Positions 1 through 8,540 of a DNA stretch of 64,000 nucleotides are shown here, piece after piece. Below the pieces are notes generated by a model. That model ran no database searches. It was not told the DNA's origin and was given only the letters and a program-made list of their open reading frames with translations. Origin of the DNA: Enterococcus faecalis_A (GTDB lineage: Bacteria > Bacillota > Bacilli > Lactobacillales > Enterococcaceae). The stretch's first letter is position 1; each line of letters opens with the position of its first letter. The DNA lies in contig JBPDWA010000004.1 in assembly GCA_051295955.1 (NCBI GenBank), positions 124,001 through 188,000 of the forward strand, given 5' to 3'. Position numbers and translations under genes: made by a program.

Positions 1-1608
1 TTCTCAAAAAAACAAGTTAGCCCCAGTCAAAAAGCCTTATTGGCGCAATTTGCTAGCGAAGAAAATGAGCGTATTACACTTTTGAGTAAAGAAGGTATGG
101 TGATTTATGACAGCAGCCAACCGCAACTTACGGGTTCAAGAAAAACACGGCCTGAAGTCAAAGCAATTTTAGCTGGAGCGGATTATGGCAGTGCTATTCG
201 CAACAGTGTCACCGTTAATAAAGAACTTATTTATTTGGCCAAGCCGGTATTGGTAGCCGGCCAGCGCGTGGGGATTATTCGTATTTCCGAAGCAACATCT
301 CAGTTTTCTCATAATGTCCGCTCCTTCCAGCGCTATCTTGTCTTAACATTGGGAATTTTATTTTTATTGATTACTTTTTTTGTCTTCCTTTTACTGCATC
401 AAAAAAATGAACCACTGGTGACAGTGTTACCCATTTTAAAACGGATGTTAAAACATCCCGATGAAAGTCGATCTATCATCCAACATTCTTCTGAATGGAA
501 TGAACTATATCAAACAGTCAACGCCTTAAGCCAACAAGTCAGCCAAACCTACAAAGCGTATACTTCAACCGATGAACAGTTCCATGATTTATTGGATGAA
601 TTGATGATCGGTGTTTTTATTATTGATACACAAGGAGCGCTCCGGCTAGTCAATCCCAAGATGTTAGAAATTCTCGGTTTAGCCAAAGAAGCAGTTAACC
701 AGCATTACTTGGAAGTTATTCATGATCCAGAGCTAATCCATTTAATTCATCAAGTATCCGCAGATAAGGTTAATCTTCATGAGGAAATAACAATAACTGA
801 AGTTCCGACAGAGCTTTGTTTAGATGTTTCCCTACGCTACTTAGACGATGCTATTAATGACTATCAGGTATTAGGGATCGCTTACGATTTAACCCGCGTA
901 CGACAATTGGAAGCAATGCAAAAAGACTTTGTCTCTAACGTTTCTCATGAACTGAAAACGCCGGTAACTTCGTTGCTAGGTTTTACTGAAACCCTATTAG
1001 ATGGCGCCAAAGAAGATCCTGCAACGTTAACCCAATTTTTAACGATCATGCAAAAAGATGCATTACGTTTGCAACAATTGATTCAAGAAATCATTCAACT
1101 GTCAAGAAGCAATCGACTGCTTGATTATACGGAGCAACAGCTACTTTTAACGCCTGTGATTGAAGAAATTTTGAATGCTTATCGCAAAACAATTCAGGAA
1201 AAACAATTAACGATCCAAATTGAAGGAGCACCTACGGCTACACTCTCAACCAAGTACGAACTCTTCTACCCGATTGTCAAAAATTTAATTGAAAATGCCA
1301 TTCAGTATGCTCCGGCTCAAGGAACGGTGACTATTGCTTATACCTTAGACAAACAGTTCACCTTTTCAGTGGCGGATAACGGGATTGGGATTAGCCAAAA
1401 AGACCAAGCTCGAATCTTTGAACGCTTTTATCGTGTTGATAAAGCAAGAAGTCGCCATTCCGGAGGCACTGGCTTAGGATTGTCGATCGTCCAAAATTAT
1501 ACTGAATTATTAGGAGGAACAGTGACCATTGATAGCCATTTAGGCTTAGGCTCTACTTTTACGGTTTACTTGCCGCTTCAATTAGTGGATGACTCTCTTG
1601 ATTTATAA
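1..1608 (+). CDS. phoR: PhoR-type sensor histidine kinase (5' end outside window)
   Basis: Membrane sensor kinase, probably the phosphate-limitation kinase that phosphorylates a PhoP-type regulator encoded just outside the window. The frame is open from base 1, so the true start lies upstream; the TTG at 40 is only an internal codon. Counting from that TTG, an extracellular sensor part is followed by a membrane segment near residues 98-120, a PAS domain (about 183-285), a HisKA box with the phospho-acceptor in VSHELKTP (His303), and a HATPase domain with N box NLIENAIQYA and the G boxes DNGIGI and GGTGLGLSIV. It converges on the broken pstS gene, which supports the phosphate assignment. Other PAS-containing OmpR-partner kinases such as WalK are similar, so the name rests partly on context. 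Confidence 0.85.
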   Translation, partial: FSKKQVSPSQKALLAQFASEENERITLLSKEGMVIYDSSQPQLTGSRKTRPEVKAILAGADYGSAIRNSVTVNKELIYLAKPVLVAGQRVGIIRISEATSQFSHNVRSFQRYLVLTLGILFLLITFFVFLLLHQKNEPLVTVLPILKRMLKHPDESRSIIQHSSEWNELYQTVNALSQQVSQTYKAYTSTDEQFHDLLDELMIGVFIIDTQGALRLVNPKMLEILGLAKEAVNQHYLEVIHDPELIHLIHQVSADKVNLHEEITITEVPTELCLDVSLRYLDDAINDYQVLGIAYDLTRVRQLEAMQKDFVSNVSHELKTPVTSLLGFTETLLDGAKEDPATLTQFLTIMQKDALRLQQLIQEIIQLSRSNRLLDYTEQQLLLTPVIEEILNAYRKTIQEKQLTIQIEGAPTATLSTKYELFYPIVKNLIENAIQYAPAQGTVTIAYTLDKQFTFSVADNGIGISQKDQARIFERFYRVDKARSRHSGGTGLGLSIVQNYTELLGGTVTIDSHLGLGSTFTVYLPLQLVDDSLDL

Positions 1609-1683
1609 ATAACCACGTGCGCAACATGCAGATATTTTGCGCCAGTTGCTTTAGGAGTTAAAATTAACGAAAGCTTGTAGTAC

Positions 1684-1729
1684 AAATAGCCTCGCTTAGC
1701 CAGTTTTTTTGGACTAAGCGAGGCTATTT
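1684..1729 (+). terminator. Intrinsic terminator after phoR
   Basis: Near-perfect inverted repeat with arms AAATAGCCTCGCTTAG and CTAAGCGAGGCTATTT around a T-rich loop. It lies 75 bp after the phoR stop. The stem ends in T on one side and A on the other, so it could work in both directions. Confidence 0.8.
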
Positions 1730-2111
1730 GCTGCAAGAATTTTTCTGGGGCTCGTCTCTTTTATTCAATCATTTAATGTTCATGGAATGAATAAACTTCA
1801 TTTACTGAAACACTAAGAAGTCAAAAGAACCAACAGCTTAAATTTTTGTCGAACCAAGCACATTCATTCTTAAAATTTTTATTTTTATCTATAAACAAGG
1901 TCACTTTTCGGTAATCAATTAATTAAACGTTGCTTGGTGCTGCTTGCTTTAACTACATACTTTTTTATATCCGCTTTTTACCTGTGTACAACTATTTAAG
2001 CTTTTGGTAGCGGCCTTTTCTTTTTATAAACGACAAGACCTAGCCATTTTCCTGTTGCTATTAAATGGCTGGGCTTACTAAGCAGCTGACAATTTTTTCT
2101 AACGGTTCCAC
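1730..2111. other. Gene-free stretch
   Basis: AT-rich sequence between the phoR terminator and the pstS 3' fragment. A weak inverted repeat (AGCCATTT / AAATGGCT near 2042-2070) is present without a T-run. No ORF, RNA gene or clear promoter was seen. Confidence 0.5.
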
Positions 2112-2330
2112 TTATTTTTTCGTCACATTCCCGGCAACATCATACTCTACTTTCATTTCAGTAACAGCTAAGTAACCAAGGTCTTTGACAATTGATGGTT
2201 GTACCGTTTTGCTAAGCATATAATCCAGAAATACGTTGACTTCTTTACTTGGTTCACCATTGCCATTGGTACACATATGCTCGTAGGACCTAGTTAATAG
2301 ATAGCTCTTTTCATATAGTTTCATAACATT
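2112..2330 (-). pseudogene. pstS: 3' fragment of phosphate-binding lipoprotein gene pstS
   Basis: The 70-codon reading frame matches the C-terminus of PstS phosphate-binding proteins: SYEHMCTNGNGEPSKEV, then FLDYMLS and VKDLGYLAVTEMKVE, ending in a run like the usual final beta strand and helix. It lacks a signal peptide, the N-lobe and the phosphate-binding residues, so it cannot work alone. The matching 5' part of the gene is on the same strand at 6103-6814, 3.8 kb away, with a type VII toxin islet between them. I read this as one ancestral pstS split by insertion or rearrangement. Homology to PstS is from recalled family sequence, not a search. Confidence 0.75.
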
Positions 2331-2374
2331 GATTTATCAAGGTAAATTCAGAAATAAAACGACCACTTATTTTA

Positions 2375-2596
2375 TCAAGATTCATAACGTTTTATTGTTT
2401 TAATCTCCAAAATCTTCTCAAAAAAACTAAGTAACAATATGTAACCTACATTAAATAAATAACAATAACTCATGTAAATTTTTATACAATTGTCCATTTT
2501 ATTGCTCGTCTGCTTGAATGTCTGTTTCGTTTGAGTCACCCATTTTCCTTCAGTTGTGACAAAAAGTCCATCAACATTAGTCGGTTTTATGCTCAA
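2375..2596 (-). other. Unassigned 73-codon reading frame inside the islet
   Basis: An open frame from ATG at 2596 with a possible membrane stretch near its C-terminus (residues about 45-60). I do not recognise it and it has no obvious ribosome binding site. It sits between the pstS 3' fragment and a transposase-like scrap, so it may be non-coding or a remnant. Confidence 0.2.
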
Positions 2597-2603
2597 AAGG
2601 ATT

Positions 2604-2740
2604 TTAAACTCGTTTATTGGCTCGCTCAGTCGTTGAACTGACGATATGTAATTTCGCCCGTCGTTTCTCAGGTATATTCTCGCAGGAACTACCCCGAGTA
2701 TCCACTACTTGTGGCATGTCTTCAAGTACTTTCCAAATTT
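2604..2740 (-). pseudogene. Possible IS256-family transposase C-terminal scrap
   Basis: The translated run IPEKRRAKLHIVSSTTERAN resembles the C-terminal IPEK(h/y)R-x-(K/R)L-R-T-(S/T)-N-x-x-ER-x-N region of IS256/IS1191-type transposases. Only about 40 codons are left and no terminal inverted repeats were found. If correct, it records a past insertion sequence at the 3' edge of the type VII islet. The resemblance is short and could be chance. Confidence 0.35.
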
Positions 2741-2743
2741 TTT

Positions 2744-2872
2744 CTAAGCGTGGCTGGCGTTCCTTTCTGGTTTTAACTGATTTTCTAAACTTTTTATTCG
2801 ATAATTTTGTCCAATCTCTCAAATCTTTTGCCGTTGAGCTTCTTTTCGTTGTTCCACCTCTTGTTCGTTCAT
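2744..2872 (-). pseudogene. Truncated small gene with in-frame stop, end of type VII islet
   Basis: An ATG at 2872 sits behind a good ribosome binding site (AAGGAG, 8 nt upstream) and opens a frame starting MNEQEVEQRKEAQRQKI. It then meets TGA at 2819-2821 and continues in the same frame as a charged helical sequence for 24 more codons. It was probably a short coiled-coil partner protein of the islet that has been cut by a nonsense mutation and, further on, by the transposase-like scrap. The start lies only 12 bp after the stop of the preceding gene, so it was part of the same operon. Confidence 0.45.
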
Positions 2873-2884
2873 TGCACGCACTCC

Positions 2885-3151
2885 TTACTTTAACGTATCA
2901 AGCGTTGTACTTTGTTTTTCTAGTGTTTCGGTCAGCTTTTTGCCAAATTTCCCTTTCACTGCATGTTCCAAACTTTTTGACGAGTTATTCAAGGTATCTT
3001 TTGTGGTCTCTATTTCATTTTCAACGGACGATTCTACTTGTTTTTCATTTTTGTCGCTCTGTGATTTTTTGCTACTAGCGGTCATCATGATATCCACTTT
3101 TTGTAATTTCTTTTGTAGCTCTTTAAATGCTTTTTCTGCGGCTTCTAACAC
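2885..3151 (-). CDS. Small type VII partner protein (TlaA/WXG100-like helical)
   Basis: An 88-residue, highly charged, all-helical protein with a low-complexity linker. It starts at GTG 3151, with GGGAGG 9-10 nt upstream, and lacks a signal peptide. Position (last intact gene after a lipase toxin and a second small helical protein) matches the small partner or targeting proteins that accompany LXG and lipase effectors of type VIIb secretion systems. No sequence motif proves the function. The role, helping present the toxin to the secretion machine, is inferred from context. Confidence 0.5.
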   Translation of the reverse strand: MLEAAEKAFKELQKKLQKVDIMMTASSKKSQSDKNEKQVESSVENEIETTKDTLNNSSKSLEHAVKGKFGKKLTETLEKQSTTLDTLK

Positions 3152-3171
3152 ACGAATAGACCTCCCTTTTT

Positions 3172-3477
3172 CTAGTGATATTGCTTCATTTTTTCTCGGT
3201 ACGCTAGCTCGTTGTCTTCTGCTTTTTGTGCGAGTTGTTTTTTTATGGTAACAATTGTCTCATCATAGGTTTCTTGAGCACGCATGATTTCTTGACGGAT
3301 AAATGCAAGAGCTTGCGGGTCTGCCTGTGATTGCCTTGCCGTGACGTCTAGATCGTAGAAAGCTTGTTCAATCAAATGTTGCCCTTTTCGGTCAACACGT
3401 TTAACAAGGTCTTCTTCATCTTCTAGCTTACGTCTATTAGCTTGATAGTCGGATAGGACTTGTTCTTCAGAAGACAT
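3172..3477 (-). CDS. Coiled-coil helper protein of the type VII islet (DUF3958-like)
   Basis: A 101-residue charged coiled-coil protein with no signal peptide. It begins at ATG 3477 behind AGGAG and starts 4 bp after the toxin stop codon, so it is translationally close to the toxin. Length and composition (Glu/Lys/Gln-rich heptads, a central YDLDVTARQSQ) recall the DUF3958 proteins found beside LXG toxins; the second islet in this window has a comparable 125-residue protein in the corresponding place (49484-49861). Probably a chaperone or targeting partner, by analogy only. Confidence 0.55.
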   Translation of the reverse strand: MSSEEQVLSDYQANRRKLEDEEDLVKRVDRKGQHLIEQAFYDLDVTARQSQADPQALAFIRQEIMRAQETYDETIVTIKKQLAQKAEDNELAYREKMKQYH

Positions 3478-3481
3478 CGAC

Positions 3482-4795
3482 TTACACTCCTTTTATTTGT
3501 TGTGCCAAGTCAGCATCTGTTTGTAAGACTTCAGCAATTTTTGTTTTTATTTCAGAGACTAAAGAGTTGAAACTGTCGGTCATTTGTGTGATTTTCGTTA
3601 GTTTCCCTTGATATTTTTCACAAGGGGTCGTGACAATACTGGATTCTGTAAATCCTAATACGCTAAGAGCGTCTTTAATTTCCCACTCTTCTAGCATACT
3701 GCCTTTTCCTCTCGCTTCTGAGAGTCCTTCTTGCCATAGGTCTTGCGCTTCATTTATCGCGTCTTGATAGATTTTGACAATCGCTTGAGTGGCGGCTTCA
3801 AAATCTGTTTTTGCCTTTCCGACGATAATTAAGGCTTCTTCGCTGTCTAAATAAATCTGTTCATTGGCAGATAACCCACCCCCACTTGCGAACAGCACAG
3901 CTTTTACTCGATTCAGTTTATTCATTTGGACACCAAAATCCTTGGTGGCATAGGTTCCGTACATTTTTAAGTATTCTTTGACTCGAGCGTTTGCTTCCGA
4001 ATCATCGTTTGTAAAAGGGTTCCAGTCTCCATTTTTCTTCGCCCAATTTTTGGCTGCTTCTTCGACTTGTTGCTTGGTCATATTCGGTGCAAAAATCCCA
4101 TCTTTGGCTAAGCGGTCTAAATTTAATACATCTCCATCAAAATATTTGGATAAAGTGTTATGGTCTCCAATCGCTGTGATTCCTTAGACATTTCCATATT
4201 CGTTGTCACGAAACAAATTTCCTGCCCAAGAATCATTTTGATAGCGTAATAATAAACTAGGATTATTTTGTAACCATTCTTGTTCTTTCTCGTTTAAGGT
4301 GTCAAATTGATCTTTCCCAAAATCATCAAAACTGGTTGATTTAAAGCCGTCTACGCTTCCGTGTTCAGCAGCCATTTTCATCATATACCCACCTGATTGG
4401 CTAAACCCTGCGACATTTGTAATGGTTCCGTTATTCGGACCGATTTTATCTTGTGTTTCCTTTAAGAAATCTTCAGCAAGTTTATACTCACCAGATAGAT
4501 CCCCTTTGATGGTTCCGGCAGCTGTCCCCCAACCATTTTTTCCTGTTTCAAAGGGAGTGTTTGTGCCGGCATAAACAATCGCCACATTATTGTAATCAGG
4601 CTTGCCATTCACAATTGGTGCAATTGCCATGGCATTCAGTTGGGTGTCTTTGTCACTTGCGGATTTGTTAAGCAGTTGGTAATTTCCGGGTAGTCCTTTT
4701 ATGCTAATTTCAGTGTCGTTTTCGTAATTTTGGACAGTTTTCTTAGTTTCATCAATTGCTTTAGCTAGTATTTCAGTTGTTATTTCGTTACTCAT
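3482..4795 (-). pseudogene. Type VII lipase toxin with C-terminal LXG-like domain, interrupted by in-frame stop
   Basis: Read straight through one TAA (4184-4186) this is a single 437-codon protein. Codons 1-203 are an alpha/beta-hydrolase lipase domain: YAGTN near residue 75, then a nucleophile elbow AGFSQSGG with Ser132. The same frame resumes after the stop and gives about 233 residues of helical sequence ending LAQQIKGV, the place where TslA-type toxins of Staphylococcus type VIIb systems keep an LXG-like targeting domain. This is the reverse of normal LXG toxins. The start ATG 4795 has AAGGAGG 8 nt upstream. An internal ATG at 4081 could in principle still make the C-terminal part alone. 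The gene is probably inactive unless the stop is read through or is a sequencing error. The upstream neighbour is a likely immunity protein, the downstream ones likely partners. Confidence 0.75.
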
Positions 4796-4811
4796 TTACT
4801 CCCCTCCTTTT

Positions 4812-5351
4812 TTAATAATTTAGTTCATGAATCTTTAAACTATAAGTGATTTTAGCACTTGAACTTCCTTGACTAGATTTTTTGAGTTTTTCTGCTGATA
4901 GCTTATCCATCCTATCCCCTTTTTTACCACCCTTTACTGTGTTGTTCAGTTCGGTGTTAAAAATACGGTCTATCCATTTCGAGTTTAAAGATTCTACTAA
5001 AACATATTTTTTCAAATTGGTATTGTACTCTGCTTCATCACTTAACTGAAACGTCATTGTAAAGTAGTTACCTTCTGAAACATAGACTTTAGCATCAGTG
5101 TCTACATAATCTCCAAATAACGAAGGTCCGAATATCGGAGAATGTCGATACTCTATTCCGATTCCTTGCCATTCTATTTTTTTAATATCTTCATAATTTT
5201 CTACCAAATAGTCAGTCACATATTCTTGAATCAATTCGATTCCTTGCTGGTAACTTTTTTCTAATGCTTTTTTATCCATATATCGTTTCCTTCCTGTAAA
5301 TAAAATAACTATCATAATAACACCTAAAATTATAATCAAAATTTTTTTCAA
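4812..5351 (-). CDS. Membrane-anchored putative immunity protein of the lipase islet
   Basis: A protein of about 179 residues with one N-terminal membrane segment (IIILGVIMIVILF) and a soluble, probably extracellular domain. There is no lipobox cysteine. The TTG at 5351 follows AGAGG with 7 nt spacing, better than the GTG one codon earlier. It ends 16 bp before the lipase toxin, the position occupied by immunity genes in lipase-toxin loci; a protein facing the outer side of the membrane would be suited to block a phospholipase. Function is inferred from position and topology. The family is not recognised with certainty. Confidence 0.55.
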   Translation of the reverse strand: MKKILIIILGVIMIVILFTGRKRYMDKKALEKSYQQGIELIQEYVTDYLVENYEDIKKIEWQGIGIEYRHSPIFGPSLFGDYVDTDAKVYVSEGNYFTMTFQLSDEAEYNTNLKKYVLVESLNSKWIDRIFNTELNNTVKGGKKGDRMDKLSAEKLKKSSQGSSSAKITYSLKIHELNY

Positions 5352-5394
5352 CACTTCACCTCTAACTTATGTTTTTGCCTTTAAAATATATTTT

Positions 5395-6102
5395 ATCATA
5401 AACTAGAAAATAATTCTTACCTATTTTTCAAACCATCATCATAATCATCTTGATTTAGTTTTCGATACAGCTCAATTAATTTTGGGCGCACAGAATAAGA
5501 AATTGTGATTAGCTCATTAATGAATTTACGACCAAAAAAATCCAGAAGTTAAATATTCCGTCAAGATTTCATTAATAAAATCAAGCACCTGCAAACTTTT
5601 ATCGTATGTACTTAATACATTGATAGTTTTCCAACAATATATTGGTCATTAAATTTAATATTTTCCTTCCCTTTTTTAAAAAACAAATAGTAATCAATTT
5701 ATAAACTAAAAAGCTAATTCTTTGATAAGATATCTTTTTGAGGCTCATATTAAAAATCATCAAAATGTCTAAAATAATCTATTGCTCCCATAATAACAAT
5801 AGTTACTAAATCACTTTTTACTTGCTTGGATAATGTTGATATATTCCCTACCAACTTTTCTGTGATTTGACGAATAAGTTTTTCCTCAGTGATTCTAAAT
5901 CCCTCATAAGCATCCTCATCTAATACATCTACTCAGGATACCCTGTTTCTGATTCCCGAGGTATCTCGAAACTTTCACTTTTAAATCCTCTACCATGTCT
6001 GTCTATATTTTTAATAACTTGTAGTTCAGAACTTTTTTCCCCCGTATTAATTCGTTTACTATAAGTCCGGAAAATTCTTAAGAGCCTTTTTAAAACTAGA
6101 TT
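5395..6102 (-). pseudogene. Decayed coding remnants upstream of the islet
   Basis: No intact gene, but coding-like pieces on the minus strand. One starts near 6100 and reads on through TGEKSSELQVIKNIDRHG and FEIPRESETGYPE, then shifts frame near 5932 into VLDEDAYEGFRITEEKLIRQ and ends FRHFDDF at about 5753. A second piece at about 5535-5415 reads GRKFINELITISYSV and ends DDYDDGLKN. I cannot name the protein or proteins. The left edge of this block is where pstS homology stops (about 6103), so it came in with, or after, the islet. Confidence 0.5.
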
Positions 6103-6814
6103 TTTCACGAATTATCAGCGGCATTTACTGCTTGGGGTGCTTTATTATCAATTCGTAAAGCGGTGATAGAGTTATCCATATAAGAAAAAGCTAAGTAGCT
6201 AATAGCTCCTGGTGTTTGGGCAACAATTTTACGATCGGTGCCGGAAGAATCTTGCTCTTGGGAGTGGATTGGTGTTGTACCATCCAAACTCCATTTCTCA
6301 AATGTTGCTCGTGTACCGCTTCCGCTCGCTCAATTGATAACCACAATCTCTTGGTCTTGACCGCCCAGGGTTTGCCAATTTTTAATTTTTCCCGTGAAGA
6401 TATCGATTAGTTGCTGTTTGCTTTAATTTTTTATACCTACATTTTTATTGACCACTGGCCCCATTTTCACTATAGCTACACGATATCAACTAGATTTGAA
6501 GCATCTAGCCCTGATTTTTCTTCTGCGGACACATCAGAATTATCGATGGTCACCGCCTGATCAGCAACTTGTGAAAGACCGGTGACACTGCCGCTACCTT
6601 GAACGGTAATCGTGTAACGAAAATTTTGTTCAATAAATTGGTCTTTAGCAGCTTCTACTAAAGGTTGTAAAGTGGTAGAACCGACAGCTACAATTTTTTC
6701 TGGTTGAATCTCAGCATGATCTTTGGTATTTGACATACTCACTTGGCTATTACAGCCAACCAATAACCCTCCTAAACTTACGATAATAGTTGTTGCCAGC
6801 ATCTTCTTTTTCAT
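6103..6814 (-). pseudogene. pstS: 5' part of phosphate-binding lipoprotein gene pstS, multiply mutated
   Basis: Starts as a normal lipoprotein (MKKKMLATTIIVSLGGLLVG followed by the lipobox Cys) and follows PstS through VAVGSTTLQPL, GSGSVTGLSQ and a second half with QQLIDIFTGKIKNW, ASGSGTRATFEKW and QTPGAISYLAFSY. The frame is broken near 6480 by a frameshift. In the restored frame there are three further stops: a TAA before SKQQL, a TGA where Arg is expected before ASGSGT, and a TGA where Trp is expected after ADNS. Homology then ends at about 6103 and resumes at 2330. The scavenging phosphate-binding protein is therefore lost from this locus; no pstCAB genes lie in the window. Confidence 0.85.
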
Positions 6815-7150
6815 TCCTGTACATCCTTTTCAATTAGCTACAGCTTTAGTCTAACAAGCTACTATTAACGCTCCTTCAAAAAGGTGCAAAAATACGTATA
6901 GGAATGTAAAAGCTTACTCCTAAAAATTTGATACTATATTTTTGAAGAATTTTTGCTTCAAAGATAAGGCGCTTTTTCTCTAAAATACAGGAAATTTCGT
7001 TACAATTTCAGCAACCGTTATACCTTATCAGACTCTCCTGATTTCCATACTTACCGTTTTAACTGCTTAAAAAGTTTAGGTAGACGATCCTATTCTGTTA
7101 AAAAGCACAAGGCAACTTAGCAGCTGTGACATTTTTGCTAAAGCTCAAAT
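6815..7150. other. Intergenic region upstream of pstS
   Basis: About 340 bp with no ORF. It should contain the old pstS promoter and perhaps PhoP sites, but I could not pick out convincing repeats. Confidence 0.4.
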
Positions 7151-7200
7151 AAAAAACGCCAGCAAAGTCAGCCGATTGAGCCGCAAACTTTGATGGCGTA
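7151..7200 (-). terminator. Intrinsic terminator after the aminotransferase gene
   Basis: On the minus strand the arms ACGCCATCAAAGT and ACTTTGCTGGCGT flank a loop and are followed by TTTTTTATTT. It lies about 50 bp after the aminotransferase stop. Confidence 0.85.
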
Positions 7201-7247
7201 TGCTTAATTTTACTATCAATTCATACAACTACTTACAATTGATTGGG

Positions 7248-8423
7248 TTAACCTTTTGATGTAGGCTGGATAAATTTGGTCATTCTTTTCATCGCTTCTT
7301 CCAGCGTAGCCATTTCAGCAGCATAGCTTACGCGCACATAACCTTCTGCTTCTGGTCCAAAGGCAATTCCCGGAATTAGGGCCAGGGCGGCTTCTTGTGC
7401 CAATGCTAGGCAAAACTTCATGGAATCTTGTTGTTGCTCGGCAGGAATCTTTGCAAAGAGATAGAAGGTGCCATTCGGACGTGCTACTTGAAAACCAAGA
7501 GCCGTCATCTTTTCATAAACAAAATCACGTCGTTTTCGATAGATATCCCGCATGGCTTCAGCGTCATGAATCCCTGCCACCAATGCTTCCACAGCTGCTT
7601 TTTGCGAAATTGTCGTCGCTGCAGTTACCAAATACTGATGTACTTTAATGATTTGTGCCGTCAAAGCTTTCGGTGCAAAAATAAAACCAATCCGCCAACC
7701 AGTCATGGCATGAGACTTTGACAGGCCGTTAATCAAAATCGTTTGTTCGGGAATAAATTCAGCAATTGAGACATGAGGCTCATCGTAGGTTAGTTCACTG
7801 TAAATTTCATCGCTGAGGACAAATACCGGATAGTTTTTTAATACCTCAGCCAATGCTTTAACTTCTTGGCGCTTATACGTAACGCCGGTTGGATTACTAG
7901 GATAGTTTAAAATAATTGCTTTCACTTGATCGCCGTGTTCTTCCAGCGCTTGTTGGACCAGTTCCGGTGTTAAAACAAAGTCGTTATTGCTGGTATCTAA
8001 ATAAATCGGTTCAGCGTCTGCCAGCGTGATGATTGGTTCATAGCCAGGGTAAATAGGCGCCGGTAACAGCACTTTATCTCCTGGTTCTAAAATAGCCAGC
8101 AAGGAAGCCGAAATCGCTTCGGTTGCCCCAATGGTTACTAATACTTCAGAAGCTGGTTGGTAGCTTAACTGATATTTTTCTTTTAAAAAATAAGCAGCAG
8201 CCTCACGAACATCAGACAATCCGGCCATACCAGAATAGTGAGAATAATTCTGATCAATTGCAGTCTTAGCCGCGGTTTTTACATGCTCAGGTGTATTGAA
8301 ATCCGGTTCTCCTAACGTTAGCTTTAAAATATTGTCTATTCCTGAAACTTGTTCATCAAATTGTCTGATCAAAGACACAGCGATTTTTTTAACCTGCGGA
8401 TTAAAGCGATTCGTCAATTCCAT
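7248..8423 (-). CDS. Class I/II PLP-dependent aminotransferase (AraT/PatA type)
   Basis: Cytosolic fold-type I aminotransferase of 391 residues, full length for the family. Visible landmarks: NTPEHV substrate-loop region, NYPSNPTGV with the PLP-binding Asn, VLSDEIYSEL with the PLP-pyridine Asp, SKSHAMTGWRIG with the Schiff-base Lys, and YVRVSYAA with the carboxylate-binding Arg. Sequence is close to the aromatic aminotransferases AraT of lactic acid bacteria and to PatA, which acts on diaminopimelate precursors; enterococci make lysine-type peptidoglycan, so an aromatic or broad-range role is more likely. It has its own terminator and is preceded by a LysR/carbonic anhydrase pair on the same strand. 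Substrate not determined. Confidence 0.88.
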   Translation of the reverse strand: MELTNRFNPQVKKIAVSLIRQFDEQVSGIDNILKLTLGEPDFNTPEHVKTAAKTAIDQNYSHYSGMAGLSDVREAAAYFLKEKYQLSYQPASEVLVTIGATEAISASLLAILEPGDKVLLPAPIYPGYEPIITLADAEPIYLDTSNNDFVLTPELVQQALEEHGDQVKAIILNYPSNPTGVTYKRQEVKALAEVLKNYPVFVLSDEIYSELTYDEPHVSIAEFIPEQTILINGLSKSHAMTGWRIGFIFAPKALTAQIIKVHQYLVTAATTISQKAAVEALVAGIHDAEAMRDIYRKRRDFVYEKMTALGFQVARPNGTFYLFAKIPAEQQQDSMKFCLALAQEAALALIPGIAFGPEAEGYVRVSYAAEMATLEEAMKRMTKFIQPTSKG

Positions 8424-8540
8424 AGTTCACACTCCCTTTTATTGAAAATATCGTATCATAAAACCAAGAAAAATATAGTGAAATTTTAATAGAACCGAAA
8501 ATATTTGATCATAAAGGGGAAACAAAAGGAATGACGGCTT

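Noticed and set aside
40..1608. TTG at 40 as the true start of the PhoR kinase
   Set aside because: The frame is open to base 1 and the first membrane helix is missing, so the gene begins outside the window.
2604..2822. Intact 72-aa gene in the islet
   Set aside because: Its 5' part overlaps a better-supported frame with a real ribosome site, and its 3' part resembles a transposase scrap; most likely a composite of remnants.
2617..3251. Long plus-strand open frames rich in Phe/Leu/Ser
   Set aside because: They lie opposite the toxin-partner genes, have no ribosome sites and show the composition of antisense shadows of charged coiled-coil genes.
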